Counted from the first letter of the stretch, positions 33,871-44,917 are shown. The stretch is DNA of 64,000 nucleotides from Patiria pectinifera (GCA_029964075.1 CM057148.1:24297916-24361915); one strand, 5' to 3'. The notes: generated by a model not told the origin, from the sequence alone. Program-made: numbers and translations.

Positions 33871-34467
33871 ATGTCGGAGCGACCCCTTTTGTTTCTTTTT
33901 GGTCATTCGTTTCCGACCAGGGTTTTAAGAGAGGCTCAGAGAAACCACCAATCAGCAGGAGATTACATAGGATTAAGTAGTGAGTGCGATGTGTACATAG
34001 AGGGTCACCCAGGCCTAACTTACGAAAGGTTCTTTTCAAACACTGCACACTATACTCGGCAAATGAAATCCAGAACCATTGATACATTGTGTATTGATAT
34101 GGGGACAAACGACCTATGTAATGTTGAGGTCACACCTCAAGTTCTGGTTGATAAGACAATTCAGTTTTTAGACACTTTGGGTCTCAATGGTATTTCACCA
34201 AGATGTATCATGATCTTTACGGTCATTCGGAGGTCTCGCATTGTACGAGCAAACCAAGTGCCTCTGTCTACATTCAACCACAGAGTGAAACGCTTTAACG
34301 CACTCATTGCCAGGCGCATACAAGAGTACACTAGGGCACACATGTACCCTCAGAAACGTGTGAACTACCCAAAGTACCTTGTCGATGGGTGTCATCTGAC
34401 CCCAGATGGCATGACCAAATACTGTAAGGGTATAAAGGATGCATTCTACCGTAGCAAATCACGTTGA
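33871..34467 (+). CDS. SGNH/GDSL-hydrolase-like protein in the env position of the gypsy element
   Basis: The 198-residue ORF lies between pol and the 3' LTR in the same orientation. All four SGNH blocks are visible. Block I is FLFGHSF with G11-H12-S13, where the usual Asp of GDS is replaced by His. Block II has Gly at 45 or 48 (EGHPGLTYE). Block III is IDMGTNDL with N80. Block V is VDGCHLTPDG with D172 and H175. So the Ser, Gly, Asn and His residues and the Asp-x-x-His pair are conserved. The family hydrolyses esters (lipids, acetylated sugars). There is no signal peptide or membrane segment, so this is not an envelope protein. It starts at an ATG just after an acceptor-like site. SGNH/esterase domains are known from CR1-type LINE ORF1 and from some tyrosine-recombinase retroelements, but are unusual in a Ty3/gypsy element. 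Whether it is enzymatically active or a nucleic-acid-binding derivative is open. Confidence 0.8.
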   Translation: MSERPLLFLFGHSFPTRVLREAQRNHQSAGDYIGLSSECDVYIEGHPGLTYERFFSNTAHYTRQMKSRTIDTLCIDMGTNDLCNVEVTPQVLVDKTIQFLDTLGLNGISPRCIMIFTVIRRSRIVRANQVPLSTFNHRVKRFNALIARRIQEYTRAHMYPQKRVNYPKYLVDGCHLTPDGMTKYCKGIKDAFYRSKSR

Positions 34468-35393
34468 GTGAGACATTATTTAGATAGGGAGGCATGTACC
34501 AATAAGTTTTTGGTTCTAATCTAGAGTGGATAAAGAAATCTCAAAGTGTTTATTTCATGATTCCTGTGAGGGTGTACACATTCATGAATCAATCAGTTAC
34601 GTAAGTTTTTGTGTGTGTGTTTTAAACACTTGGTGCAGATGCTATGATTATTTGACTTTCGCTCCACTTGCAGGAATAATGCCAGTTAATTATAAAGCTT
34701 GTATTTTGACTCCATCGTTTATTATCATATGCGTGTGTAGTGGTATGCTCTCAAACTACAATTGAGATGGTTTTGAACAATTACATTGATTATCTTAACA
34801 TGTAATGCCTAGATATATCACTTTTGAATCTGTGACTTAAAGTTTTGTGACATTCTTGCCATTTGTAATCATTGAAGTTCACTTTAACAGTTACTTTTAC
34901 ATGTAAATGTTCGAGAAGAACAGACATTTTCTTTGTATTTCTGGGCAAAGGATAGCCTACTTATTTTGCATTATATATCTGATTGTTAAGATGATAATTT
35001 ATTTTACATATTGTTGAGGACATAATATGGTTTTTACCATGTATTTTCATAAAGGTCATCTATATTGGACTTGGTCATATGCTTGATGTTTGAGCACTGT
35101 TTGTAGCCTTAAGAGTAGTTTAAGGCATCTGCTCGCTTTGAGTTCGGGTTCGCCCATGCCACTAACTAAGTTGCTCTTTGTTTTACCATTAGTCCATTGT
35201 GTATTGTATTACATGAAGGGTTTTGTATATGTTTGTTGTTAGAGGATACTTCAGAGGTTGTATCTGTAATATGTAATTTTTCACATTTTGAAGTAACGTT
35301 CTCAAGTTAACACCTCAAAATGTCTTATTCTGATTTATAAGATATTGATATTTGATTTGATAGTTAAGTCACCATCCGGGACGTATGGTGTTC
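34468..35393 (+). other. 3' untranslated part of the gypsy element
   Basis: AT-rich, no coding sequence over about 900 bp. It is long for a gypsy 3' region and may be the tail of the transcript that carries the SGNH ORF. Confidence 0.5.
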
Positions 35394-35405
35394 AAGCAGG
35401 GAACG
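35394..35405 (+). promoter_or_regulatory. Probable polypurine tract
   Basis: aagcagggaacg lies immediately before the 3' LTR and would prime plus-strand DNA synthesis. It is a weak tract with one internal C. The non-autonomous LTR element has a comparable agggaact at the same place, which strengthens the call. Confidence 0.5.
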
Positions 35406-36212
35406 TGTAGGGATCTGGGAATTCCCCTTTAAGAGGTTACGTGCGCGCCATAAGCATGATGACGTCAGTGACTCGTGGTTGCTAAGTGCGTTCGGCAACT
35501 ACATAGTTACAACAAAAACGTTCTTATAATTTCTCAAACTTTATTCTTACTATTTTATTGGGCATGTATAAGTTGGCAAAATACATTTATAGTTTTCTCA
35601 TAATATTAGATCACTCCTGAAATATGATATTTTACCAAAGTAAATCTGGGTTTTTGTGCTTCGGACTTCTTCGGGCTTTTCCGGAAGTAAGTGGCCTACG
35701 TGCAGGATTGGCACGTCCTTTTCCTTTTTCTTCGGACCATGCCGTTGCATGATGTGAGCCAGATTCACATCAAAAACCTTATTTTGCGAGCTAAAATCTG
35801 AAGGCCCATATCTGAACAGCCCACCAACTGAAGTGAAGTGCTGTATAGCTGCTTTTGGAGTCATTTGAGGAAAGATTTGAAGACGTCGGGGTGAGAATTT
35901 AGGCATTTCTTTCGACACATTTTGTACCGAAATTGTAAACAAACTGAAGGTACATGTACGTGTATTGTACGTATAGTGTGTACGCTGTGACATGCAAACT
36001 TTAATACACAACGTCTGCTTTTCTATTTCATTGTACAGGGTTTTTATATTCCATTGAAATATTGTATCTCAACTGGATCATCAATAAATCAACCAATCAA
36101 TGAATGACAGAAACCGATGATGATTGTCCACGCTTGGTGATTGCCTCCCATCCTCCTTAACTGGTGGACGAGTCTCCCCCTTCTGAATAAGACAGCAGGG
36201 CCGACCACTACA
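35406..36212 (+). repeat. 3' LTR of the gypsy element
   Basis: 807 bp, the same length and the same tgtaggg and cactaca ends as the 5' LTR, with only a few substitutions. It is followed by the TTAA target duplication and the resumed MITE sequence. Confidence 0.92.
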
Positions 36213-37581
36213 TTAATAAACTGCTAATTGCTTGTTAATTTTATTTAAAATGACTTGATAATTAATATTCATTGCTTTCATTTAGAAAACTTGAAATTCA
36301 ACGACGATTTTTGCATCAAATATACTCGGATCGTATGGGCGAACTTTATGCTGCGTCATGTACAATTTTGAATTTGACGACCGTTACCGAGATTTTCCAA
36401 AACTCGGTCTTCATTCGGCTCCGCCTGCTAACAGTGCTAGTATTTGGGTGCCTAATTTTGAAGGTTTAGTCAATGCTATCTTACAGAAACATCAAAATGT
36501 ATTATCATAACTGTATGATATTAAGAAGAACGTGATTTATTTAAAAATTTAATCAGAACATTAAAGGCTACAAGCGATAAAGCGAAATCGGAAACGAAGC
36601 CGAGCTTTGAAAAAAGGGCCATCAATGTTGTCATTTTTATTTTTAGCCACGGATGCTGCCTGACCTAAGATTCATCAGGAAAAGTCAGAATCTTTTGGTC
36701 TGGGAACCAGACTATATTATGGGACTGACTGCATCCAACGCATTGTATATTTACACCGTCCGATCAGATAGCGCTGTTTCTCTTATGCATAAAGGCGTAA
36801 TTCGATCAAGACAGTGTTCATTATATCGATTATAATCCCTCGGACAATGGCTGTAATTGGCAGCCCACGGCACGGCTGTATACATAAAATAATTTTTAGT
36901 CAGTCAATTTCATTGAATTCTTTCACGTATTATGAAGCTCCCTTTCATGCCGTGCGCTGCCAATTACAGTCTATTGTCCGAGAGATTATCTCACGCAAAC
37001 AGGTGGCTGTGTTCACTACCGTTGCACATTTCGTAGGGACGGCAACTGAAATCATAATGCAACATTTTTATAGACTATGTTACAGAGAATCATTTTGTGG
37101 GGATGTCTGTACACGTACACGAATTTGCCAGTGTGGATTGCACAATGGACTACCGGGATGAGTCATTCGATCGCAACAAATCTTACGGGTTGCTCCATGC
37201 TCCATTCTAGACGATGTTCGCCGTACTCGATAATATTTAACTAAAAGATAAATTCTTCAATTAGACAATCATAATTGTTTCGTACATTTCAATTTACGTA
37301 AAATTCATATTTATTATACGTATATTATTCAATACCAGAATAATGGTACACGCCGTTAATTATTTGCATTTACGCAAGCCCCTCCGCCCATGGCACTCCC
37401 CGTGGTGAATGGTAGATTCCCGTTGCTCATTTTATGCTAATGAGGGTCACGTGGGGCCAAATCCGGCCTTCTGATTGGTCGAGAGCCCGTCAAAAATGGG
37501 GAAAATATCCTGGTTAGACGGGCTTTACTAGTAAGGGCAGCAACCGAAGAGCAGAAAAAAAATAAACATAACTGCAAGGAA

Positions 37582-37757
37582 TTAATTGAAAGCTAAAGAC
37601 ATGAGATGAGTTCTAAGAGATGTTTTGAAGGACCGGATGGTTCTGAGGTTTTGATGTGAATAAGTAGTGGACTCAACCGACGAGGTACTGCTACAGAGAA
37701 TGACCTGCTTGTTGTTGTTGTGTTCAAAGTTCAGATATAATTGTGGGTCATCAGCAT
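37582..37757 (-). pseudogene. CR1/L2-like LINE fragment, right-arm copy
   Basis: Inverse copy of the left-arm fragment. It reads ADDPQLYLNFEHNNNKQ, then LRTIRSFKTSLRTHLMSLAF and a stop. It contains the same internal deletion, so the deletion predates the inverted duplication. The upstream part (GSVLGP block) is absent because the palindrome ends at 37757. Confidence 0.7.
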
Positions 37758-38295
37758 TGCGGCCATTTTGGATTATGCAAATTAGGCATATTTCCTCCAC
37801 CTGGATTTCTTTTAGTATGACTTTTAGTATGTCATTAAAGGGACCTTATAGAAATGCACTGTGGTGAAAAAAATTCTGTTGCAATTTGTTTGAGGTTTAC
37901 TCAAAAAATGAGGTATTTTGCCTGCACTAAAAAGTGTTCAAGTCAGTCGTACGAAAATATCACGAGATAATCAAAGAAATTGACCGGAGCAGGTTTGAAC
38001 CAAATGCACGGTGCTTCGCATCGGGTGATACTGTCTTGAAAGGGTAAAAAAGGCAAATATTGACTCAGACTCCCGTCACAACAAAAACGACAGGGGTGTT
38101 ACATGCAGTGTAAATTTAACCCCCTATGCATGGTGTGTGGTATCAGGTGATTGGCAATGTCAAAGTCTCGTACCTTTATGAACTGGTGATAAAAATATCT
38201 GGGTAGCGAGGTCGAGGCTGTTTCAACAGCGATTTTAAAAACGCAAACGTTGACTCAAACTCCAAAAAAGGTCAACAGGGTTGCAACAATTTGGA
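37758..38295. other. No feature recognised
   Basis: Unassigned DNA between the palindrome and the next repeat family. No coding sequence was seen. Confidence 0.3.
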
Positions 38296-38298
38296 TAG

Positions 38299-38584
38299 GG
38301 GTGCTGGAATATGCTTCAGCACCCCCTACTCCCGGGCAAAAATGTGTTCCAGCGGCTAAGCGCGGCGCTTCAAAAATCTAGCACAAACACTGTAAAATAT
38401 CAAGAGGAGGTATTTTCTAAATCTTCAGGCAGTGCAGAAGCGACTTTTCTCTCATGGTATTCAAAATAATGACATGTCTATGATATTTCCACCATTATGG
38501 AAGCTTTGACCCGAAAGCAATAAACTCAGCCATGACGATGATGGCAAAGTTGATTACGCTTGCCATCCACTCTGTTATATATCG
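38299..38584. repeat. Dispersed repeat family R1, copy 1, first half
   Basis: It begins with the hairpin gggtgctggaatatgcttcagcaccc and continues with cgcggcgcttc and a block around atcttcaggcagtgcaga. It then passes through gaagctttgacccgaaagcaa to ggcaaagttgatta. The same order recurs at about 40400-40680 and 51355-51720. It is interrupted at about 38585 by the Rex1-like LINE and resumes near 39440. Confidence 0.7.
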
Positions 38585-39445
38585 GAGGTAGCAAAGTTTG
38601 TGGATTGGTGTGATCGTCATTTTTTGACCATTAATGTTAAGAAAACTAAAGAGATGATTGTAGATTTTCGTCACAACACTGGAGTTCATGAACCTGTTTA
38701 TATAAATAACAGCGTAATAGAGAGGGTTAGTGAGTACAAATACCTTAGTACTGTTATTGATGATAAACCAAACTGGAACAAAAACACTCAGGTAGTTTTT
38801 AGCAAGGCCATGCAACGGATGTTTTTCCTTCGTAAGCTTAAACAGTTCAATGTCGATGAGACGATTTTACCTTTATTTTATCAGTCTATAATCCAGAGCA
38901 TTGTCACTTTTAACATAGTTAGTGTATTTGGTTCACTTTCACAGAAAAATAAGGACGGGTTTGAGCGCATTCGTAAAATGGCTCAGCGCTCTGTCGGTCT
39001 CACCTTGCCAACATACGACAAAATCTTTTTGGAACGTGCAATATCTAAAGTTCATTTCATTCTGTCAGATCCAACTCATCCACTTTTTGATTGTTTTGTT
39101 TTTAATAGATCCGGTTTCAGACTCTGTGTTCCTCGCACAAACCTTACCCGATACAGGCAATCCTTTGTTCCCAACTCCATTCATTTATTTAACACTTTGG
39201 CTGTTCGTTAATTGGGGTATGCCTTTTTGAATGTTTGCTGCAGGTTCCCCAGTTCATTTTTCAGACTCTGTAATTTTACTTGTAGTTTTAATTTCGGAAT
39301 TTTACTCATATTTAAATTGTGTGTAAATTTTGTGGATAAGCTATTGTTTTATCGAATTGTAGTTTTATATTTAAATGAGCCGATGGAAACTAAATTTCTG
39401 CATTTTTATGATGCGGACAATAAATTTCTAATCTAATCTAATTTT
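38585..39445 (+). pseudogene. Rex1/Babar-like LINE, 5'-truncated C-terminal end
   Basis: The frame 38600-39211 (203 residues) begins WCDRHFLTINVKKTKEMIVD and continues with YKYLSTVIDDKPNWNKNTQ, then QRMFFLRKLKQFNVDETILP. This is the part downstream of the reverse-transcriptase YADD box in Rex1/CR1-type LINEs. It ends with a stop, a short AT-rich 3' untranslated region, an aataaat signal (39419) and the tail taatctaatctaat. Short tandem repeats instead of poly(A) are typical of this group. It is a dead 5' truncation inserted in repeat R1. Confidence 0.8.
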
Positions 39446-40480
39446 TCATTCGATCGTTCAGTAGGGGCAACTGTTCATACCTTTGCCTGGAAGGCTTTTT
39501 TTTTCATTTAAAAATTTCATTGACGTACTCAACGTTTACAAATAGCAAGGTTAATTGAAACCAGTCATGCTTTACGCCAATTCCAGTGTAGTTTCGTTTT
39601 AATAGAAAAACAAAGTATTAATGTTTTGCCCTCTGCAAGTTTTTCCTCATAAAAACCTCTGTAGACCGATAATGTATTGCCTATGTAGCCCCAAACTTGC
39701 CATCTAACGATCATAAACATAAAGATACATTTGGTCTTTTAGTCTTTTACATTTGCCATTCCCTGTAACAAACAAATAACACTGCAAATATATCGAGAGC
39801 CACATCGTCTGTTGAGTTAGAACTATGTGAATATTTTTATGAACAGAAATTCATCCGCTCTGAGTGGAACCATTTGTTTTAACTTTAACAAAAAAATTCT
39901 TTCGGGTTTTATATGTTTCAGTATACTACCAGTTTATTTCATCACAGTGCATCCAGAATACAACATTTTCCGGGGCCTTTAAGCGGGCCCCTGGCCCTGT
40001 ATTTACGCCGTAAAAGTTCGGAAAATAAAACAAAACATACACGACGGAATGTAGAAAGCAGCCTTGCTACAATAATATTTACATGCGATGCCATGCGTAA
40101 TGATACAATTCTTTTTCCAGAATTAAATGGAACCAAAAATAAGGATAAAAATACAGGGTTTCCACTTTACAGTTAAACGTTTTAAGAGCAACAGTATATT
40201 CTAAACAAAATAATAAAATAAATTGTCTTTATAATCTAAAAAAAATAAAAAATAAAAAAAAAATAAAAAAAAAAATTCCAATGAACATGGCCAGGAATCG
40301 CCTCAGATTGCACCACAGAACATCCATATTCCAAGTTGAGCCACGACGTAAGGTCTTTGCGCTCCGCTTTCGTATTAATTTTGTCCATCCTTAATAAGTT
40401 CCAGCACCCCCGGACAAAAGTTTGTTTCAGCGGCAAATGTGTTCCAGCAATGAAATTGCGCCGCATGCTTGCTTTCCTTC
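39446..40480. repeat. R1 copy 1, second half
   Basis: R1 resumes after the LINE tail with ttcattcgatcgttcagtag. It includes the motif tttttcctcataaaaacct and the block ttttccggggcctttaagcgg. It ends with cagcacccccggacaaaagt. From about 39630 the sequence repeats about 1.3-1.4 kb further on. Confidence 0.65.
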
Positions 40481-41760
40481 GTTTTGTTCGTTTCTAGGTT
40501 TTTTTTCCGCGGGTAAGTGCGGCGCTTCGAAAGTCAAGCACAAACACGGATGTATTTTCTAAATCTTCAGGCTCTCAAGGTATCCAAAATCATGACATAT
40601 CTGTGATATTTCCGCCACGATGGAAGCTTTGACCCGAAAGCAATAACCTCAGCCATGACAATGGTGGCAAAGTTACCACAAACACAAAACACAAACACAA
40701 AACAAAACAAAACACAAAAAGAAAACAAGAAATATGTGGGGAGGGCAACAGGAAACCTTTTTTGATTTTAGTGGCGTCGCAATAAAGGCAGACACTGCGT
40801 ACACCACCATCTTTTCCTTAAAAAATGGTTAAAGTGGTCAGAAATTGCCTCAGATCGCACCGCAGAGCATCTTTTTTAGACCCAATTTTTTTTTTTTTGG
40901 GGGGGGGACCAAATCCCCCCCCCCCCCTCCAAAGAAAGTGTGATCCCCCTTGGGGCCATGCAAGGCCTTGTATACATTTTTAAAAAAAAATAGGCCTGTT
41001 AGAAAAAAATCCAATACTCATGTCCTACCCTCTGCAAGTTTTTCCTCATAAAAACTCTGTAGACCGATAAATTATTGCCTATAGCCCCAAACGTGCCATC
41101 TGCTGATTATAAACATAAATCCTTTCGGGCTTTATATGTTTCAGTATACTACCAGTATATTTCATCCCAGTGCATCCAGAATCCAACATTTTCCGGGGCC
41201 TTAAAGCGGGCCCCTGGTCCTGTGGTCCCACGCAGTAAGGGCTCGGAAAATAAAACAAAACATACACAACGGAATTTACTAAATGTAAGAAAGCAGCCTT
41301 GCAACAATACTTTTTACATGCGATGTCATGCGTATATTGGTACAATTCTTTTTCCAGAATTAAATGGAACCAAAAATGGAAAAAACAAAATACAGGGTTT
41401 CCATTTTTAGTACAGTTAAAGGTTTTAAGAGCAACAGTATATTCTAAACAAAATATAAGAGCAACAGTATATTCTAAACAAAATAATAAAATAACTTGTC
41501 TTTATAATCTAAAAAAAAACCTTTTTTGCTAAAAAAGTCAAATGAAAGTGGCAAGGAATCGCCTCAGATTGCACCACAGAGCATCCATATTCCAAATTGA
41601 GCCACTACATAAGGGCTTTGCGCTCCGCTTTCGTATTAATTTTGTCCGTCCTTTACAAATTCCAGCACCCCCTGACAAAAGTTTGTTCCAGCGGCAGTGC
41701 AGGGTTGTTAAATATACATGTTTGACTGTAGTCCTGAACATGCCAGTGTTGAAATAATGC
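40481..41760. repeat. R1 copy 2
   Basis: Direct second copy: the cttcaggctctcaaggtatcc segment (about 40565), a low-complexity stretch with a G run and a C run (40895-40925), the tttttcctcataaaaactct segment (41038) and ttttccggggccttaaagcgg (41190). It ends with cagcaccccctgacaaaagt (41666). It contains no protein-coding capacity. Confidence 0.6.
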
Positions 41761-41819
41761 AGTTACACACGTTTCGTTAGACGTGTTTGTAGAAAAGTCA
41801 AATTTAATTTAACGTTTTA

Positions 41820-41860
41820 CAAAAAAAATAAAAATAATAATAATAATAATTATTATTATT
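41820..41860. repeat. AT-rich microsatellite (aat/att)
   Basis: aataataataataataattattattatt forms a short perfect inverted repeat next to an A run. Confidence 0.8.
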
Positions 41861-42395
41861 GTGAGGTTACTCGTAATTGTTTGTGATCGTTTCCAAGTGC
41901 GTAATTATAGCCCCCCCCCCCCCGTGTAGTGAGGAGCTGTATCGCCAACTAACTACTGTTGTATCTGTGAGAATTATCGTCCCCTTTCTCCATACGTTTT
42001 AATAAATGAAATACAAAATATGACTGTTTTTCTGAACATATTTTGACCTTTTATACAGTCACACAAAAAGAAAAGAATAGACAATAGGCAAAATAGTTAT
42101 AAGTACTTGTGGTTTGAGTGGTAGGCTTGTCATTGGTTATTAAATCAGACCTATTCGTAAATACAATTATTGTAAATCTCAATTATATTTATAACCCAAG
42201 GGGGCTTTAGAATAATCAGTGTTAAAATCAATGTTTTTGGCTCTCGAAATTGTGTGAGAGTGAGTCAAAAGAAATCAATAAAAAACAAAATTCAGTTGTT
42301 TGCTATTAAATTAAAAGAAAACAAATATAAAACTAGAAATGTGTTTGTGGACAAGCACAGCTGTTTCGGATTTTTGAAATACTCTGTGCATGTGA
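41861..42395. other. No gene recognised; C run at 41911
   Basis: Contains a 14-base C run and AT-rich DNA. Nothing else was seen before the tandem repeat. An agctgtttcgg motif at 42358 resembles the terminal motif at 43397 and may mark the left end of that element. Confidence 0.35.
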
Positions 42396-42399
42396 TGAA

Positions 42400-43340
42400 A
42401 ACTTGATGACGTCACTTTAAATGTTATCTATAACACAGCACATTATACGTACATATCAAGTTACGTACGGCCAAATCGAACATACAGATATAGACCTTTA
42501 ATAAAAAAAAATATGCCCCTTTAATGGACGTCACGTGACATGTGGTGACGTCACTTCAACATTCATCTGTAACACATCCCTGTGTATGTGCATACCAAAT
42601 TTCCACCCAATCGGACTTGTACTTCAGAAGTTATAGCGATTTGAAAAATGCACGTTTAATATGATGTCACGTGACACATGATGACGTCATCATTACAAAA
42701 ATCATCAGGACCATCTTTGGTTGCTGGTCTAAGTGTCTGCCAAGTGTAAAGTCAATTAGACATATGAAAGTGCCAAAGTGTGTGGTTTGAAGAAAAACGT
42801 GTACATGTACAAAACCTTTGTTGAAAACGCATCTTTAATGTGACGTAACCTGACACCTGATGACTGTACGATCACGATTTTCTTTTAGTTCCATCTGTGG
42901 GTAGTGGTCCAAGTATGTACCAAGTCTGAAGTCAATCAGATTTACGAAAGTGCCCAAAGTGGAGTATTTTAAAATGTGTACAAAACAAATGGGGAAAAAT
43001 GCTTCTTTAATGTGATGTAACTTGACACCTGATGACTGTACGATCACGAATTTCTTCTAGGAGCATCTGTTGGTGGTGATTTTAGTCTGTACCAAGTCTG
43101 AAGTTGATCAGATTTACGAAAGTGCCCAAAGTGGAGTGTTTTAAAACGTGTACAAAACATATGGGGAAAAATGCATCTTTAATGTGACGTAACCCGACAC
43201 CTGATGACGTCATGATCACAATTTTCGTCTAGGACCATCTGAGGGTGGTGGTCTAAGTATGTACCAAGTCTCATGTCAATCGGGTTTATGAAAGTGCCAA
43301 AGTGCCCTGGTAGAAGAAAAACGTGTACAAAACCTATGGA
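42400..43340. repeat. Tandem repeat of about 175 bp rich in TGACGTCA-type palindromes
   Basis: Five to six diverged units share the order gacgtcacgtgacac, then gatgacgtca, then gatcac. They continue with accaagtctgaagtcaatcag, tttacgaaagtgcc and gtgtacaaaacatatgg. Unit spacing is about 135, 176, 175 and 170 bp. Each unit contains one or two tgacgtca-like octamers, the CRE/ATF consensus. The block is followed by the palindrome at 43397. Confidence 0.75.
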
Positions 43341-43396
43341 GAAAAGTGGAAAAATAAGAAGAAAAAAAAAAAAAAAAAAATCTTAACGAAAACAAG

Positions 43397-43426
43397 AGCT
43401 GTTTCGGTGTGTACACCGAAACAGCT
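43397..43426. repeat. 30-nt hairpin, arms AGCTGTTTCGGTGT
   Basis: The 14-nt arms agctgtttcggtgt and acaccgaaacagct are separated by gt. A related copy ends the hairpin cluster at 20.88 kb, so it is probably a transposon terminus. Confidence 0.75.
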
Positions 43427-43658
43427 AATGAAGAAGGGAAAGAATTCTCAGCGGCCTCTTTGATATCGTGTGTAATGTTTATCATGTAATGGCTGATCCG
43501 TGTTTCATTTTGGGGGGATATTTTAATGCAATTTATCCTATTCTGTTCTCTCTAATTTAATGCTGCATATACAATGTACATAATATATATTTATCCAATG
43601 AAATCGTCTTCTATCACAGTTCACAGTGCTCAATACATCTCTGTGGAGCTATATTCTT

Positions 43659-43740
43659 GCAATAAATTCATAATATCAGCTAATCAAACTTTGACAAAAT
43701 TATGCCAAAGTTTGATTAGCTCCTATTCTGAATTTATTGC
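43659..43740. repeat. 82-bp hairpin (short foldback)
   Basis: gcaataaattcataatatc then agctaatcaaactttg pair with caaagtttgattagct and gaatttattgc around a 12-nt loop. The outer arms have small mismatches. It resembles a very short MITE. Confidence 0.8.
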
Positions 43741-44917
43741 ATGATATATCAATATATATTTGTGTTTAATACAAATGTCTTACGCCTCCTTTGCCAGCAT
43801 GACGGCTGGCAAGTCTAAGAATTATAGTGATTTTCTTTGATTTTGTCAGCCCTTGCCCATAAAGGTTTAATTTGTCCTGTTATTTTTGTCTTTCTTGTAT
43901 TGTCTATTTTCCTTCGAAGTTGTTGTTTTTTGTATTTTTCGTGTTCTGAATGTTGTTTTTTTTTTACTGTTGTTATACATTTTGTGTTGTTTTTATTAAT
44001 TGGTAAAATAAAAATGAATGAATAAAACAAAAATAAATCATATTTAAGCAAACCACATTCAAAACAGCACAGCACAATGTCCATTTAATAAGTCATTATT
44101 AACGGATTTATAAAATCACCTTGATCATGGGAAACATGGCAGTAGGTCATCCGAATGTAAGATCACTCTAATACTCTCTTTTTTTATATATCAAAAGTGT
44201 TTTAAATGCACTTTGTTTTTGATTAGGTTTTAACTTGCCCTGTACACATCCAATATTAACATAACAAGAATGCTTCAATCTGGTTCGACCTCTACCCCAA
44301 TAACCTGGATGTACATGCGTGTAGGTCAACAATTGTTCGCCACTACTTGAACTTTTGCACCCCGATAGCCCGAATTTGTGTCAATAATATCAGTCAATAA
44401 TATCCTTTGAACGGAAAGCAATTTCAGTATTTTTTTTCATATAAAAGTAGCTAATGGAATTGGCGTTTCAGTCATGATTATTTTTGGTGCTACATATTTT
44501 TTTTTATATGAAATATAATTTCGGGGGTTTGGGTTCAGCTTTCTTTGACTCAACCTGTACAGGCGGTAAGAAAAAAACTACGATTCGACTTCGAACGTTG
44601 TTTCAAAATTGATCGAGGGAGACGTCAGAGTGAGATCCACGTGCAAACAAAGATTGAAAAGAAGATTGCAGGATCACAGAGAGACCATATTCCGTCTCAC
44701 TAAAAAACATTCATGCTGGCATAAAAAAAAGACGTTGGGTGGGACACATCTGGCCATAACAGATCTAGTGAAGTTTGCTTTATAGTTTTTTTTTTCATGT
44801 ATGGGTCGGGAAGATGACATCATCATAACAGCTGAGCACGTAGGGATAGGCCCTAGCGATGTTGCGCTGTTTAAATTGAACTGTGACAAGCCCCTCATTA
44901 TTTTTAGACAAAGCTTA
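43741..44917. other. No feature recognised
   Basis: AT-rich DNA with only short frames in low-complexity sequence. No gene or clear repeat was seen. Confidence 0.3.

Larger units (their letters stand above)
26024..36216 (+). mobile_element. Complete Ty3/gypsy LTR retrotransposon with target-site duplication TTAA
   Basis: The element proper runs 26028-36212, flanked by TTAA (26024-26027 and 36213-36216). The empty site is visible in the left palindrome arm (agtttaataaactgc, read inversely near 24385). It carries two 807-bp LTRs, a primer-binding site, gag, a full-length pol in the order protease, reverse transcriptase, RNase H, integrase, and an additional SGNH-like ORF before the 3' LTR. The LTRs show only a few differences, which means a recent insertion. 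Only gag looks damaged. Confidence 0.93.
25825..36715. mobile_element. hAT-like MITE, right-arm copy, split by the gypsy element
   Basis: The two halves, 25825-26027 and 36217-36715, add up to about 700 bp. They have the same inverted termini as the left-arm copy and the same flanking 8-mer in inverse form (attatggg at 25817-25824 and 36716-36723). The gypsy retrotransposon sits inside it. Confidence 0.75.
25308..37757. repeat. Right arm of the giant palindrome, split by a gypsy element
   Basis: Segments 25308-26027 and 36217-37757 together match the left arm in inverse orientation. They were one piece before the gypsy element inserted: joining them at the TTAA duplication restores the arrangement seen in the left arm. 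The right end stops inside the LINE reverse-transcriptase region (gggtcatcagcat), so the palindrome border is not a transposon terminus. Confidence 0.85.

Noticed and set aside
22089..37757. Palindrome as a simple assembly artefact
   Set aside because: The arms carry scattered substitutions, a private deletion and different private insertions with proper target duplications, which a duplicated contig would not show. Long-read support is still desirable.
39913..41410. ORFs of 87-111 codons in repeat R1
   Set aside because: They arise in two copies of the same noncoding repeat and differ in frame and length between the copies.
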